A DNA stretch of 64,000 nucleotides from Azadirachta indica. Lineage: Eukaryota; Streptophyta; Magnoliopsida; Sapindales; Meliaceae. The stretch covers positions 7,710,102 to 7,774,101 of the forward strand of contig CM040453.1 in NCBI GenBank assembly GCA_022749755.1. Reading direction: 5' to 3'. The notes beneath the pieces are model-generated. The model did no database searches. It was not told the DNA's origin and was given only the letters and a program-made list of their open reading frames with translations. Shown here in pieces: positions 23,869 through 34,582 of this stretch; the stretch's first letter is position 1, and each line of letters begins with the position of its first letter. Made by a program: the position numbers and the translations under genes.

Positions 23869-24042
23869 AAGGATTTGCTTTGCGGATCTAGATTAATTTT
23901 TCTGCCTTTGCTTCTGACACAGGTGAATTACTTTCAATTTATCCCCATCTTGTTCTCTGTTATATATTTTTTAACCTAGAGCACTCGAAGGTAGGATCTT
24001 GGGTCCTTTTATTTTCCAACATCGGGCTATTTCTCTTACAGG

Positions 24043-26504
24043 TAAAGATTAAACAATTATATATATGGCAATCTACTCCCTAATCGTGGTGCGATCGAGC
24101 CTTAAATTTCAAATGGTTTGTAACAATTAAATCAAACAACACCTTTAATTTCACTGTTGGCCCTATGGTAGAAATGAGTGGTCATTTTTGTTTTGATTCC
24201 AGATAGATTGAGTTTGATCTATAATAAGAAAGAAACTATATGAATGATAATAGTTCATATTTGTAAGGAACTTTTTTTGGTGATCGATGTCTGAAACTTA
24301 CAGCTTCACTCTACCGATCGATAGAGGAACTTGGATGAAAAGAATCCTAGTTATTCAATTTAAATCCTTTTATTTTCATTTTCACTTATTGGTTTCCAAA
24401 GCATCATGAATTCAGACATTTTGAAGCATGATCTAAATTGACTCTTGGGGCTTGTTCATTAAACATTCACGCATACATATTCTTTGTGAATCTTTGAATT
24501 TTGACAGCTCTTATGTCCTAAGTATTTGTTTCTTGATTCTCCTATTCCTATTACATCATTTTATCACTTCTTCTTTTCTTCCTGATGAATTTATCAGTTC
24601 AAAAGAAGAACAACTACTTTCATGAAATTTATGCGTGCAGGATATTAAAAATTAAGCTGTTATTTCTTTCAAAATTTCAAGTCCGTGCAATAACTACCTA
24701 GCCACTATATATTCATCGGGTAGGTATATATGGATTTACCGCTTTGCAATTTCCTTAAGGGTTTAAACTTCCAATCTTTTGGAGAAACTCTGAAGGAATT
24801 TAATTATGAGTAAATTAATTTTAATTTCAGTGCAGAAAAAGGAGAAAATTGGATTCCACCTTCATTATCATCTGTTCAATTCAACATGCAGTTGAGCACA
24901 TATACATTACAGTGTGCAAGAAGAATGTGTGGCTGATATCTCCCACATGCAGCAGAAGAAACAAAACGGTATCTGTAAATCATCAGCAAAACATATATAA
25001 TAAATAATCTATACTGGAGGAATGAGTCAATTACTAGCATTATCATGTATGTCTTCACAGTGACTTATTATTTGTGGATATTACGATGAACTAAGAAACA
25101 CACATCAATTTCTTTGCAAAACCAAATCTGAAGCAGAGTCCTGAAGAAGTGCTTTTTGTGGGCCTCTACATATGAGAAAGTGATTATCTTCCCTGAAGTA
25201 GCTAGCTGTTTAAAGCATATATGTATAAGCTGGTTAGAGCTATGTAGCATATATATGCATGGAGTGAACTGCAAAGCAAAAAAGCTGGAATGATAAGAAT
25301 CTTTATCATTAAGCCAGTGTCGTCATGCATGTAGGACATTTAGTGACAAGGTGTTGAGTCATTTGACAAGTGATATAAGCTTATTATGAAGGTCCACACA
25401 CTGGAACAAAATTACAATCTTTTAATTGTATGCAGCAAATTTATATATTTTTTTCTTCGTATTTTTCTTTATGCATATGAAAATTTTGAAATAATGCACG
25501 ATGTTTGTCTCCCTTCCTTTTGAGTTACCAGAGAACATCTTTCTCTTTTAGCTTCAAAGCGTTTGTCTTTAATTATCAATTAATATTTCTATTAATTTCT
25601 AGTGCTTTTACTTGAGAGTTTGTGTATATGCAATTATGAAAGGGAAAAAGCAACTAGAGTTAATTATGCTCTAACATAATTAACAAACCAAATTTAGAGT
25701 AATATTTGTGAATATAATTTGTATTGATAAATATTCAATGCTAGTATATATTAGTCCATTATTCTAAATGCATGTATGACAAGTATACTAATTAATGGTA
25801 TAGATAGAAACCCGTCTCTTTTCCTTAACTACTCATTTTACAATAACTTATTTAAATTCTAAAAGGAGTACCTGAATGATTTTGAAAGCACAAAAATCAG
25901 TTGTCTCTTTGATATAATGTAATGTGATGCATATATATATATATATATATCAATTTGCTGGAAATATGTTGGCTCTTTATTTAATTAATGTCCGTCCCCA
26001 TATAAATAAATATGTTGGCTCTATGTATACGTTGTAACTTAAATCATCATAGCAGAGTTGAATGATATCGTTGTACTGTTTTATTTCAGACCACAAGTAA
26101 TTTTGATATCATATCATGAGTATGCGTGTTTTATCCTTCGATTATGATTTTTGTCAATTTTGATACAAAACATCACCGAAAGATAGGTTATAATTTGGGA
26201 TGATTTGATGTGAAATTGATTTGATATGAATTTCATCGTAGATGCACTAATGTATGTTCTAGAAATGTGGACGGAACAAAGCTAATTCATAGGTGCCTAT
26301 AATATCTTAAAGTGATACAAAAAACTTTAGGTTTCAAAATATAGTACACATAAAAATACAGTGAGCGATCATTAGTAATCATGCTTGCTCACTGCCCCAT
26401 TTTAATATTTAATTATTAAATTTCAAAGGAAATCATCGACCTATAGAGTTCAAAGAATGTGTTGAGGGGAGTGCACACAAAATTAGTGGCTGTGTATTTG
26501 AGTG
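24043..26504. other. Downstream region of block A MIR172, with a strongly conserved sub-block
   Basis: Sequence from 24840 to 25420 matches 51490-52060 in block B especially well, including a 40-bp identical stretch (25161-25200 vs 51801-51840). Open frames on the minus strand in the two copies start alike but shift frame, so this is not coding. It may be a 3' exon or regulatory DNA of MIR172. A (TA)n run lies near 25930-25951. Nothing else is supported. Confidence 0.5.
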
Positions 26505-26650
26505 TTCTCAGCCCAAAACGTTGGGCCCTGAACATATTGGGTCTTGGTTTAGGCTGCGAAAAATCCAAATTTTCGCCCAAAAATGACACTACGAGTTTAT
26601 AGTTGAAGTCCTATTGGCGTCATCACTCACAAAGCGCCGAGTTTTTTCTT
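26505..26650 (+). pseudogene. Truncated Hikeshi upstream region at the end of block A
   Basis: This stretch aligns with 54326-54473, the region just upstream of Hikeshi (shared GGGCCCTGAACA / GGCCCTGAACA, ATTGGGTC, CACAAAGC strings). It ends about 165 bp short of the equivalent start codon and is followed directly by virus-derived sequence. Copy A therefore has promoter-side sequence but no gene. Confidence 0.75.
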
Positions 26651-26689
26651 CATTCATATTAACTTCACAAATTTAAGACTTACATAGAT

Positions 26690-27209
26690 ACATCTCATTT
26701 AAATTTTTTATAGGAAAAATCTTCCTAATCATGGTAGGTTTACTAAAAAAACTAGAGGAAAGAGTAGCATAAAAGAACGAGGGACACGTAAATTTTGTTT
26801 TACGTGTCCATGTAATAAGTCTGCTCAAAATTATCATTAGATATACGACAAGAAAGGTTATTATATTGATAAATGTTCTAATAAGAAGAAGGTAAGTGTT
26901 TGATTGTTAAAAATCGATACAGAAAGTCGATTATCAGCATACGAACTTGTATATGAATATGAGATTAGTTCTGATGACGAATCAGTATATAAATTAATTT
27001 TGGAATACTCGGAAGAATTTGATATACAAACCTCTGAGGAAGAAAATGAAACTTCTCGGTTAAAGAATTTCATGGTACATCCTTTCATTATAAGAAATAA
27101 AAGTGAAAATGAAGATGAATTGATTCTAATAGGAGATATTAGAACTGAACAGCCGATAATTAGTTCTAATATTAATTATTCGAATACTTGTGGAAGTCCT
27201 GATACTTGA
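26690..27209 (+). pseudogene. Viral capsid C-terminal region: Cys-motif and acidic tail (remnant)
   Basis: A basic stretch leads into CFTCPCNK and later GYYIDKC, a degraded zinc-knuckle arrangement with a stop between its halves (near 26835) and another near 26900. An acidic Ser/Asp/Glu-rich tail follows (SSDDES, SEEEN). Basic region, Cys-motif and acidic tail are typical of Caulimoviridae capsid proteins. Confidence 0.6.
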
Positions 27210-27339
27210 GTAATTCTTAAGTTAACTCCTAAAGAGGTTTTCGAAAGGAGGTCAAAATGGAACTTCTAAGCAAAAGGAATCGAGGATGTACATGAACAAC
27301 CAATTAAGGTTGAATTGTCTCAGTCAAGAGAAGGGGAAA

Positions 27340-27960
27340 TTGTTCTTCCAAATGAGCAATGGCTTAAACAAATTTATGCACTTGTTAAGGGCAAGTAAGG
27401 TCAGAACAAGTTTAACGATGTACAACTCGGAGCAGTACAAATACGCGTTTGTGGCTTGGTCAGAAGAGGATTATATATTCCTGTCTAGGTAGCTCTTTTA
27501 GACAAAAAGTGGCTATCCTTCGGAAAAGCCTTGGTTGGAGGATTTCATGCAAACTTGGCTTTAGGTGATGTCTATAGTATGATAAGATCAAGATATATGG
27601 TCAATATTATAGACCCAAAGTTAAAGTATATAATAGTTTTTAGGATTCGTACTTGAGCATTTGAAAATTTGATGTTCTCGAATTATAGAATAACCATCCA
27701 GTATAGGAAGATATACCGATTGATTAATTCGGTGAATCCGTTAAGAATGTCTTTAGGTGCAATTATTGAAGTACATGGTCCTGCAAAAAATAGGACAATA
27801 CCTATGATGCCTGAGGTACAAGATGCGAGATCTCTTACTTGGCCTAAAAAATGAGCTTTCGTAGTCCAGTGTGTAAATCTCAATCCTCGAGGTGTAATTA
27901 TTCAAGAGATTGGAGATATTGCAAATAAACAAGTGGAAATTATCTTAAATGGCCCAGTTA
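27340..27960 (+). pseudogene. Viral movement-protein-like region (30K type, remnant)
   Basis: Short frames contain VQLGAVQIRVCGLVRRGLYI followed by ALLDKKW and GDVYS, then NYRITIQYRKIYRL in another frame. A 'GAVQI...L.R.G...P' block followed by 'LLD' resembles the conserved centre of pararetrovirus movement proteins. Several stops and shifts interrupt it. Assignment is by motif and position. Confidence 0.55.
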
Positions 27961-28209
27961 AGAGGAGTTCTTTATAGGCTGAGGGCAAAAGGTCAATTAA
28001 TATTACTAGTCCAATTTAAAGGATTAGTAGTAAACCTGTTGCTATACCAAGTATGAACAATGATGTTAAGAGCAAAAACCATCTCTATAAACAGAAAAAT
28101 TGTGAGATATAAATTCGTACAAATACCAATATATAAGGATAATGATAATCATTTTGGAATTAAAATAATGATTGCTCGTAACAAAAAGTGTCATGACTTG
28201 GTGTAAGGA

Positions 28210-28760
28210 ACGATAAACACTTATATTCGTGGAGTGTTTAGTTTCCCAGACTATAAAGAATATGAATTAAATATTCTTATAATTACTGATACAACTAAAA
28301 GTATTGATAGAGATGATGCTATTTTTAAGAAGAATTGTGGAAGCAACTGGAAAATCCACTCTTCAATACAGTTGCTGATGGAGGAAAAAATATAATCACG
28401 GACTATATAGAAAATGTGGTTATGAAAATAAACGAGAAGAAATTTGTGATAAAAGAAATCTTGGTAATGAATTATCTTGAAACAAATTTTATTCTCAATA
28501 ATAACTTCCTATGCTATCAATTGAAAGTTAGACCGTGTGTTCAAGATAATGATCATATTATTCTGATAAACCATAAAATTCTCATTCTTGTTAAACATGA
28601 TATTTCCAAGGTACGAAATAGTTTTCATCCTCAGAAAAAGGTTAAGAGAAAAGTCATATTGTTTTTCAATGTTCTAAGAAAAACAAATAATGGCTTAAAA
28701 ACTCTAAACAAGATGAGAATAGAGTGTTCCTTTAGAGACTTTATCCATCTTATGCGATGA
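28210..28760 (+). pseudogene. Viral aspartic protease remnant
   Basis: A short frame with FPDYKEYELNILIITDTTKS resembles the block ending in the catalytic D-T-G, here with Gly replaced by Thr. After a frameshift near 28335 the frame continues with ADGGKNI and ends with FILNNNFL, which fits the distal 'ILGxNFL' block. It is inactive as written. Confidence 0.55.
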
Positions 28761-28767
28761 GTAAAAT

Positions 28768-30240
28768 ATGTGCATGAACAAAAATGATAAAGGAGAAGAA
28801 AAACTCAAAAATATTTTGAAAGTTTCGAATGATAAGGTGGAAAGCCTGATGCAAACCTTCAAAAGAAAATTGGCTCTATGTTTTGATGATCAATTATTAA
28901 AATTATGGAAGCAAAATAACGAGTTTGCTGAACTAAAGTTAAAAAGGAAAAATGATGTTGTTATGACAAAATTTTTTTCTTATACTCCTAATGCAAAGGA
29001 GGAATTTAGTAAGCAAATAGCCAAATTTCTCGAAAAGAAGTTGATAAGCCCTAACTGTAGTCCTTATTTGTCACTTGCATTCATAGTAATGAATAAGGCA
29101 GAAAAAGAACATGGTAAAGTTAGACTTGTAATTGACTATAGGCAACTGAATAGCAAAACTATAAACGATGCTTATAAAATTCCAAACAAATCAGCCTTGA
29201 TAAATAAGGCAATGTATCAAAATATTTCTCTAAATTGAATATAAAGTCAGGATTCTAGTAGATTTGAATGAAAGAGGAATGTATACCTTTAACAGCATTT
29301 ACTTGCTTGAAGAGTTTGTTTAAATGTATTGTTATGCTGTTCATATTAAAATAGGCATTATTGATATTCCAAAGACAGATGTATAAGGTATTTCCAAACT
29401 TGTCATCTTTTTATATAGTCTATGTAGATGATATTCTAGTGTTTAGCAAAACATTAAAAGATCATGTCTATCATCTGGAACAGGTGGTAGAAAAATTTAT
29501 AGTTGCAAGAATAATTCTATGTAAGAGAAAAATAGAATAGTTTCAAATTAAGGTAAAATTTTGAAGTGTTGAGATAGGTGAGGGAGGAATTCAACTCTAG
29601 GAACATATCTTGAAAAAATTGTTGGAATTTCCTAATGTTTTCAGGATAGAAAACATTTACAACAATTTCTTGGTGTGGCCAATCATATACAAAAATATGT
29701 TTCAAATATCGCAGAAGTTATAAATAATCTCACGAAAAAAGTTAGTGAGAAAGTTTCTTGAAAATGAACTTCAAAAGGTATGGAATGTGTCTTAAAAATA
29801 AAGGATCTCACTACAACTTTGAAGTCACTCAGGACCTAAGGATAATAAATCCTTAATTGTTGAAAGTAATGCTTCTCATCTATATCGGGAAGGAGTGCTA
29901 AAAGTAAAAGGATTGAATGGTATCGAGCGGATAGCTAGATATGCATTGGGTAAATTTTCAGCAGCAAAAATAAACTACCCTATATATGAAAGGGAAGTTT
30001 TGGCTGTTAAAAATTTTATCGATAGATTCTGACTATTTGTTATTAGTCAGGAAATTTCTTTAAGAACAGATTCTAAATATTTGAAAAATTTTATGAATTT
30101 GAACTTAAAAGAATGATAACAGTAGATTGATTAGATGGCAAGCTTGGTTTGCAGAATATAGAATCAAATTTGAATTTACATCTGAAAAATCTAATCTTGT
30201 TGCTAATTTAAAATATCCTCATTAAGCGTAGTAAAATCAA
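28768..30240 (+). pseudogene. Viral reverse transcriptase-RNase H remnant
   Basis: The N-terminal RT region (28768-29238) has KVRLVIDYRQLNSKTI. After a break the catalytic YVDD is found at 29421-29432 followed by ILVFS. The RNase H part shows YPIYEREVLAVKNFIDRF (about 29980-30030) and LRTDSKYL. Coding ends in a cluster of stops near 30230. Multiple stops separate the blocks. Confidence 0.8.
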
Positions 30241-30313
30241 TCAACTTTTTTGAAAGTTCTTCGACAACGGTTTTGAATAGTAATTTGCTTACATTTAATT
30301 TTATTATACTTAT

Positions 30314-30709
30314 TGTTAATATTAAAATTTACCACTTCGATATCACACAGCGAAGGTTAAATTCTTTTTACTTCTTTGTGAGGAAAGAATTTTATTGCTA
30401 AATTGGTATAATAACACGAATGAATTTACATGGGTAGGGCATGATATATTTATACTACCAATTTCCTTATCCTAAAAGTATTTGGAGTGGACTTATTTAA
30501 ATATGCTTTTAATTACAAACTTAAATTGGCTTCCCATTCTCATAAGGATCCTAATAAACAACAGTTTCCTTAAGCTTGCCGTGTTAGTTGAATTTTCCTG
30601 AATAGATATAATCTGACCAAGATCTTTCTTCAGCCAAATTGAGCAGATATATAGGCTTATTAACGTGCAACCTATTTACCCTTTAGGCCTCAGGCTATTT
30701 TCCTAAACA
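30314..30709 (-). repeat. 3' LTR of Tat element 2
   Basis: It begins TGTTAATATTAAAATTT and ends TTCCTAAACA, and aligns with 40440-40841. The adjacent internal bases on the minus strand (30710-30724) read AATTGGGGGGGTTTGA, the polypurine tract. Confidence 0.9.
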
Positions 30710-31213
30710 TCAAACCCCCCCAATTTTCAGTAAAATTAGCGTTTTCACAGGAAACTTCAATTAAAGATAACTTATTGGTTTGAAACGATATTCTTGTACA
30801 TTTGGATAATTTATAAGTTTTATCCTGAACACTTGTCAAGCTAGACAAAACCCTGAGCCGAACAGGACCCATAAGGCTCTCTGAGCAATCATTTATACTG
30901 CTTTCCTAAACAGTAAGCCCCTTGCCATTGATAATAATTGATCTTTAGTTGTCAGCTAAATACTCAATACGACAGCGATCCTTGAAGTTCAAATAAAGTG
31001 ACGTGCTCGCCTAATGTTTTGAATTTTGTGCTAACAATTGATGTGCATAAATGATGCAACTGTTACCACTTTTAGACCCCTTACCTGTCATGTGCCTTTG
31101 TATTACTGGTCTACCATGCTTTTTTTTTCTTCAATGCTAGACAGACACGTTAGTGAATGATGGATGGAATCATTTAAGCCGTCGACTTTACCATGAAGAT
31201 TAGGGGTAGGTAA

Positions 31214-33599
31214 AATGATGAGTATAAAAACCCCCACTTCACCTTTTTACCCTATTTCACCTTTACGTACTCTACAACCTTACTATCACTCTGTCTTTGG
31301 TGTTCTTCGATTGCTTTCTTCTCCATTCGGTGACAACTTTTGTGCGCATTTGGAATTCTCCTTCGTTTATTTGAAAGCCATTCGATCAAGTAAGTTTTTT
31401 CTTCCCTCCATGTCTTATTATTATACATGCCTTATTTTGTTTACCGTCGAAATGGAAACTTATCCATGTGTTGCCTAAAAATTGTTTGAAGAAATGTTGT
31501 TGCAATTTCCTTGCATTTAAAACTTACTTTACTACTTTAGGACACTAGAATCCATACTAGAGAATTGGTTAGGAACATGTTGAAATTGAAAATAAACTTA
31601 GTTTTAAACAATTCAATACTTTAAATTGTCCTCATTTGATAACAGATGTTTAGTATTTTGACTTGTAGCTCGTAACCCTAGAAACATAGTTGCTGATACG
31701 ATTTATGCTAGCCTTTAATTGAAACTGACTTGATAAAATCTTGCACACTAGGGATTGCACTTGCTAGATAAGCATAAATACATTACTTATCCGAGCTGGC
31801 CTATTATAAATATAGTTATGGCCATGCATAGGATTAACTCTAAACTGACCAACCCTTTGTTGATATTGCTTAGGTTGATCATGTCAAGGTCTGAGAGACT
31901 TGATTTGAGAGACATTTCTACTAGCCGAGGAAGCAAGTTTGACGCATCTTCAACAAGTTCATTTGAGATTGATTATGAAACTTGGAACCGGCTTCCTCGT
32001 AGGGTTAGAGTTGAGCTCATTAGAGAACATGAGACCATCTCCTTAAAGAAAGCCTAACACTTAGCGATATTAAACCTCAATGTTCAAAACCCATTAGTTA
32101 TTTTAGACATTAGGTCAAATGCCCCCAAGTACTTCGGGCTAGAACTTGAAGTGGTTACCTTATCTAAAAGTTCTTATAACCTCATTTAGAGAACAATGAA
32201 CTCTAATAGAAGACTAAAAGATCCTCCAGAATCTTAGAGTTACCCAACAATCTTATCAGCCCACAACCTTAAGCCCTGGCGTCGTACCCCACAGCCATGA
32301 ATAGTATATTAGAGTAACATATTTGAAACTTCTCTAATGCAAAGTAGGCATAGTAGTGGGAATAAGGGTGATGACGATAAAGTCAGAAAAGGGTCAAGGG
32401 ATGAACAAGATGAAATTGATCTAAGGGGAGAAAGCCCATTATCCATCAATACCATTTTTTTGACCTGACTAGAAAGAATAGCCCCTTCGACGCTGATTGG
32501 TTTTCTTCCACCATTACAAAAGCTGACCTGAGGGTGTTTAGGAGGCTCTACCAAATCCTTGAATCTAACACCCTTACGGTTCTTGAGACCAACTAGTTTC
32601 TGAGCTGCTCGAGGGTTGATAAGGTGGCATTCAACAAAGAGTCATTCCTCCTCAGAGCCAGGCTACCATTGCAGCCTTACTTTACTAATCTACTTTAAGA
32701 TTTTGGGATTCTTTCTTACCAGCTGAACTTAAATGGTTGGAGAACCATTGTTGGATTGTATGTTATCTAGGCCATGGCTATGCGAACCCCGCCGACCATC
32801 AGTGAAATCAAACATTTGTTCTTGTTAAAAAAATGGGCCAAACAAATACCCGGGTTTCTATTATTTACAAGCTTGTACTAATGCTGATAAAGATTAGTGC
32901 CAGACGCGCGAAGCAAGCCAACTAGAACACCTTACTCTCACTTGACCAGCTCATAGACTCTGGTCTTGTCGAGGTCGCCCTCACTCCTGAGGAACTCGAA
33001 ACTACTTTCAGGGAGTAAAAATGGCTAGTTGTAAAGGTTAATCAAGGTAACTCCACATTAAAAGTAAGAAGGAGCGTTCCATCGCAAATATGAACATGTA
33101 TAAATCCATAGATCAGTTAACTTTGGAGAGAGACTCGCTGAACTAAAAGTTGAAGGAATTGGCAAAACGAAAGGAGTAGGGAGAGGAAAAGGTGGGCAGG
33201 AGAGGGCAGCGTACTTGAAGTCAAAGTTACTAACCTCGAGGTTTAAGTATCCTAATTTAGGTTTCGAGTGGTTGACCTCATCCACACTAACAACGATCTG
33301 GAAGATGAACGTGCTCATACCAAAGCAAAGTTGGGCAGCAATGTGATGACGCTACTAAAGAAGGTTTGGAACTAGCCTACAAGATGTTTCAGAAATAATA
33401 TAAAGAGTTCGACCTGGTTTGGCTATTTGACAAGCTTGGAGTCCCTTGACCTACTCAGCAAAAAGTTGAAGATCAAGGGGAAGCAACTACTGAGGAGCCT
33501 ATCTAAAATTCTGACCTTAGTCAACCCGAGCAGACCACGCCCTCAGTCGAGACTCCAACCTTTAGCACTATTTCGTCACCATCTCCAAAAAAAACCTGA
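31214..33599 (+). pseudogene. Antisense accessory gene of Tat element 2 (PF04195-like), decayed
   Basis: Opposite strand to gag-pol. The TATA box (TATAAAAA at about 31220-31227) precedes a 5' exon ending at 31389, a GTAAGT donor at 31390, and a GCTTAG acceptor ending at 31873, with ATG at 31881. The first frame is 58 residues (TSSFEIDYETWNRLPRRVRV) and stops at about 32055. Conserved parts follow in other frames: LRVFRRLYQIL, then SYQLNLNGWRTIVGLYVI near 32710-32765 (shared QLNLNGWR with element 1), a Lys/Glu-rich region, and a tail ending TFSTISSPSPKKT before TGA at 33597-33599. In-frame stops show decay. The layout matches the gene in element 1, including intron position. Confidence 0.7.
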
Positions 33600-33934
33600 T
33601 TTTTATTTTCTTTATATTTTGTAAAATTTAAATAAATTATAAATAACCGAATTCTTATTACTTGTTTATTATTGATAAAAATGCTTTGATTAATTCCATT
33701 TTAGTTCTCTGTTCATAGCTGATTAAAGTACAAAAATTTTACGTCGGATCAATGTTTTTCTAAACTTATCTTTTGATCTTCTTCCAAATTAAATAGTAGA
33801 AATAAGAATCGCGTATTGTAATTTGTTTGAGTAAACACAAGACTCCTTAACTCATTGATCATTGTTGTGTGGCTTGAGCTAAGTTCAAGTCAACAATCTC
33901 TCTGAATGGAGTAAAATTTATTGATCTTCTACTT

Positions 33935-34355
33935 ATCGTTTGATTTCAACTGAGGTCAGATCTTTTTTGGTGACAATCTTTTTACATGAGATTCAATAAT
34001 CTCATAATCATTTATTATTTGATTTAAATTGAGATCAAATCTTTTTGCGATAATTTTTTGAATACGATTCATTAATTTTTTAATTATCTATTGCTTGACC
34101 TGAACTAAGGTCAAATTTTTTTGTAATAATTCTTGGAATAAAATGAAATTCATTACTTTCAATATTTGTTATTTGATCTGAATTGCGATCAAATCTTTTT
34201 ACAAAAATTTTTCAAATAAAACGGAATTCGTCAATCTCCTAGTCATTGTTGCCTGATCTAAATTGAGGTCAAATCTTTTTATAACAACCTCTTACCTAAA
34301 TGGTAGAATAAAACAATTATTGCTTGATCAGAACTGAGGTAAGATTTTTTTAAAT
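33935..34355. repeat. Tandem array, about 77-bp unit, six copies, in Tat element 2
   Basis: The unit core TTGATCTGAACTGAGGTCAAATCTTTTT recurs (with changes) near 33939, 34017, 34094, 34171, 34251 and 34321, a spacing of 70-80 bp. It lies between the antisense gene and integrase, the same place as the array in element 1. Confidence 0.8.
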
Positions 34356-34582
34356 AATTCTATAAGTCTTCAAGGAAACTACTTCTTTAGCATCTCTGTA
34401 TTTTTCCACGTCTTTTTGACCTCTCTTCCATCCAGGTACTGCAGCTTGTATACTTTTGGCCTGATTATTCTACTTACTTTATATGGGCCTTCCCACTTTG
34501 CTCCCAAAGCTTTTTCCTTGGGTACTCTAGCGTTTTAAGTAATTCACCGTAACACAAAATCTCCTTTACAAAAGATTCTCGA

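Larger units (their letters stand above)
23407..23870 (+). repeat. Tandem duplication (about 220-230 bp unit) containing the miR172 hairpin
   Basis: Unit 1 starts CCAGCTTCAACCTCCAT at 23407 and unit 2 CCAGTTTCAACCTCCAT at 23640. Both run through ACAACAGTCAATCAGTCATT (23503 and 23721), a foldback, and a (TCA)n tract (about 23620-23640 and 23838-23868). Block B has one unit and almost no (TCA)n, so the local duplication happened in block A. Confidence 0.9.
23070..24042 (+). ncRNA. MIR172: Block A MIR172 primary transcript region with two decayed hairpins
   Basis: The region has a TATA promoter, a CT-rich 5' leader, two consecutive miR172-like foldbacks (23515-23612 and 23733-23832), then CAG/GTGAAT (donor about 23922) and TTACAG/GTAAAG (acceptor about 24042), implying a spliced primary RNA. 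MIR172 genes make 21-nt RNAs that repress AP2/TOE-type transcription factors controlling flowering time and floral identity. The same architecture with a single perfect hairpin is in block B. Exon limits are inferred from splice consensus only. Confidence 0.75.
5519..26650 (+). repeat. Segmental duplication, copy A (IDA-like gene + MIR172 + truncated Hikeshi upstream region)
   Basis: Sequence alignable by eye with block B (about 41095-54480) runs in the same order and orientation: the 3' flank and gene of an IDA-like peptide (5519-6900 vs 41100-42450), a spacer (19880-20360 vs 42500-42930), AT-rich promoter-side DNA (20580-21580 vs 47060-48090), the MIR172 locus (22960-24100 vs 49910-50890), a downstream conserved block (24840-25420 vs 51490-52060), and the region upstream of Hikeshi (26505-26645 vs 54326-54473). 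Copy A stops about 165 bp before where the Hikeshi ATG would be. Tat element 1 (7726-19041) and an inverted-repeat element (21669-22292) interrupt it. The direct orientation implies a tandem duplication. Confidence 0.85.
26660..30240 (+). mobile_element. Endogenous pararetrovirus (Caulimoviridae-like), decayed
   Basis: A plus-strand series of broken frames shows, in order, a capsid-type Cys/His motif with acidic tail (about 26690-27209), a movement-protein-like region (about 27340-27960), an aspartic protease remnant (about 28210-28560), reverse transcriptase (about 28770-29690, YVDD at 29421-29432) and RNase H (about 29850-30230). No LTRs are present. Capsid before movement protein on the same strand is the order I know from cavemoviruses and solendoviruses, unlike badna- or petuviruses. 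Many stops and frameshifts make it non-functional. It sits at the block A/B junction, with Tat element 2 inserted just after it. Confidence 0.75.

Noticed and set aside
25068..25274. Minus-strand frame resembling one at 51732-51920
   Set aside because: The two copies start alike but a length change shifts the frame after about 45 residues and the ends differ, so selection is not on a protein.
33058..33318. 86-codon minus-strand frame inside Tat element 2
   Set aside because: It is the reverse-complement shadow of the Lys/Glu-rich part of the antisense accessory gene.
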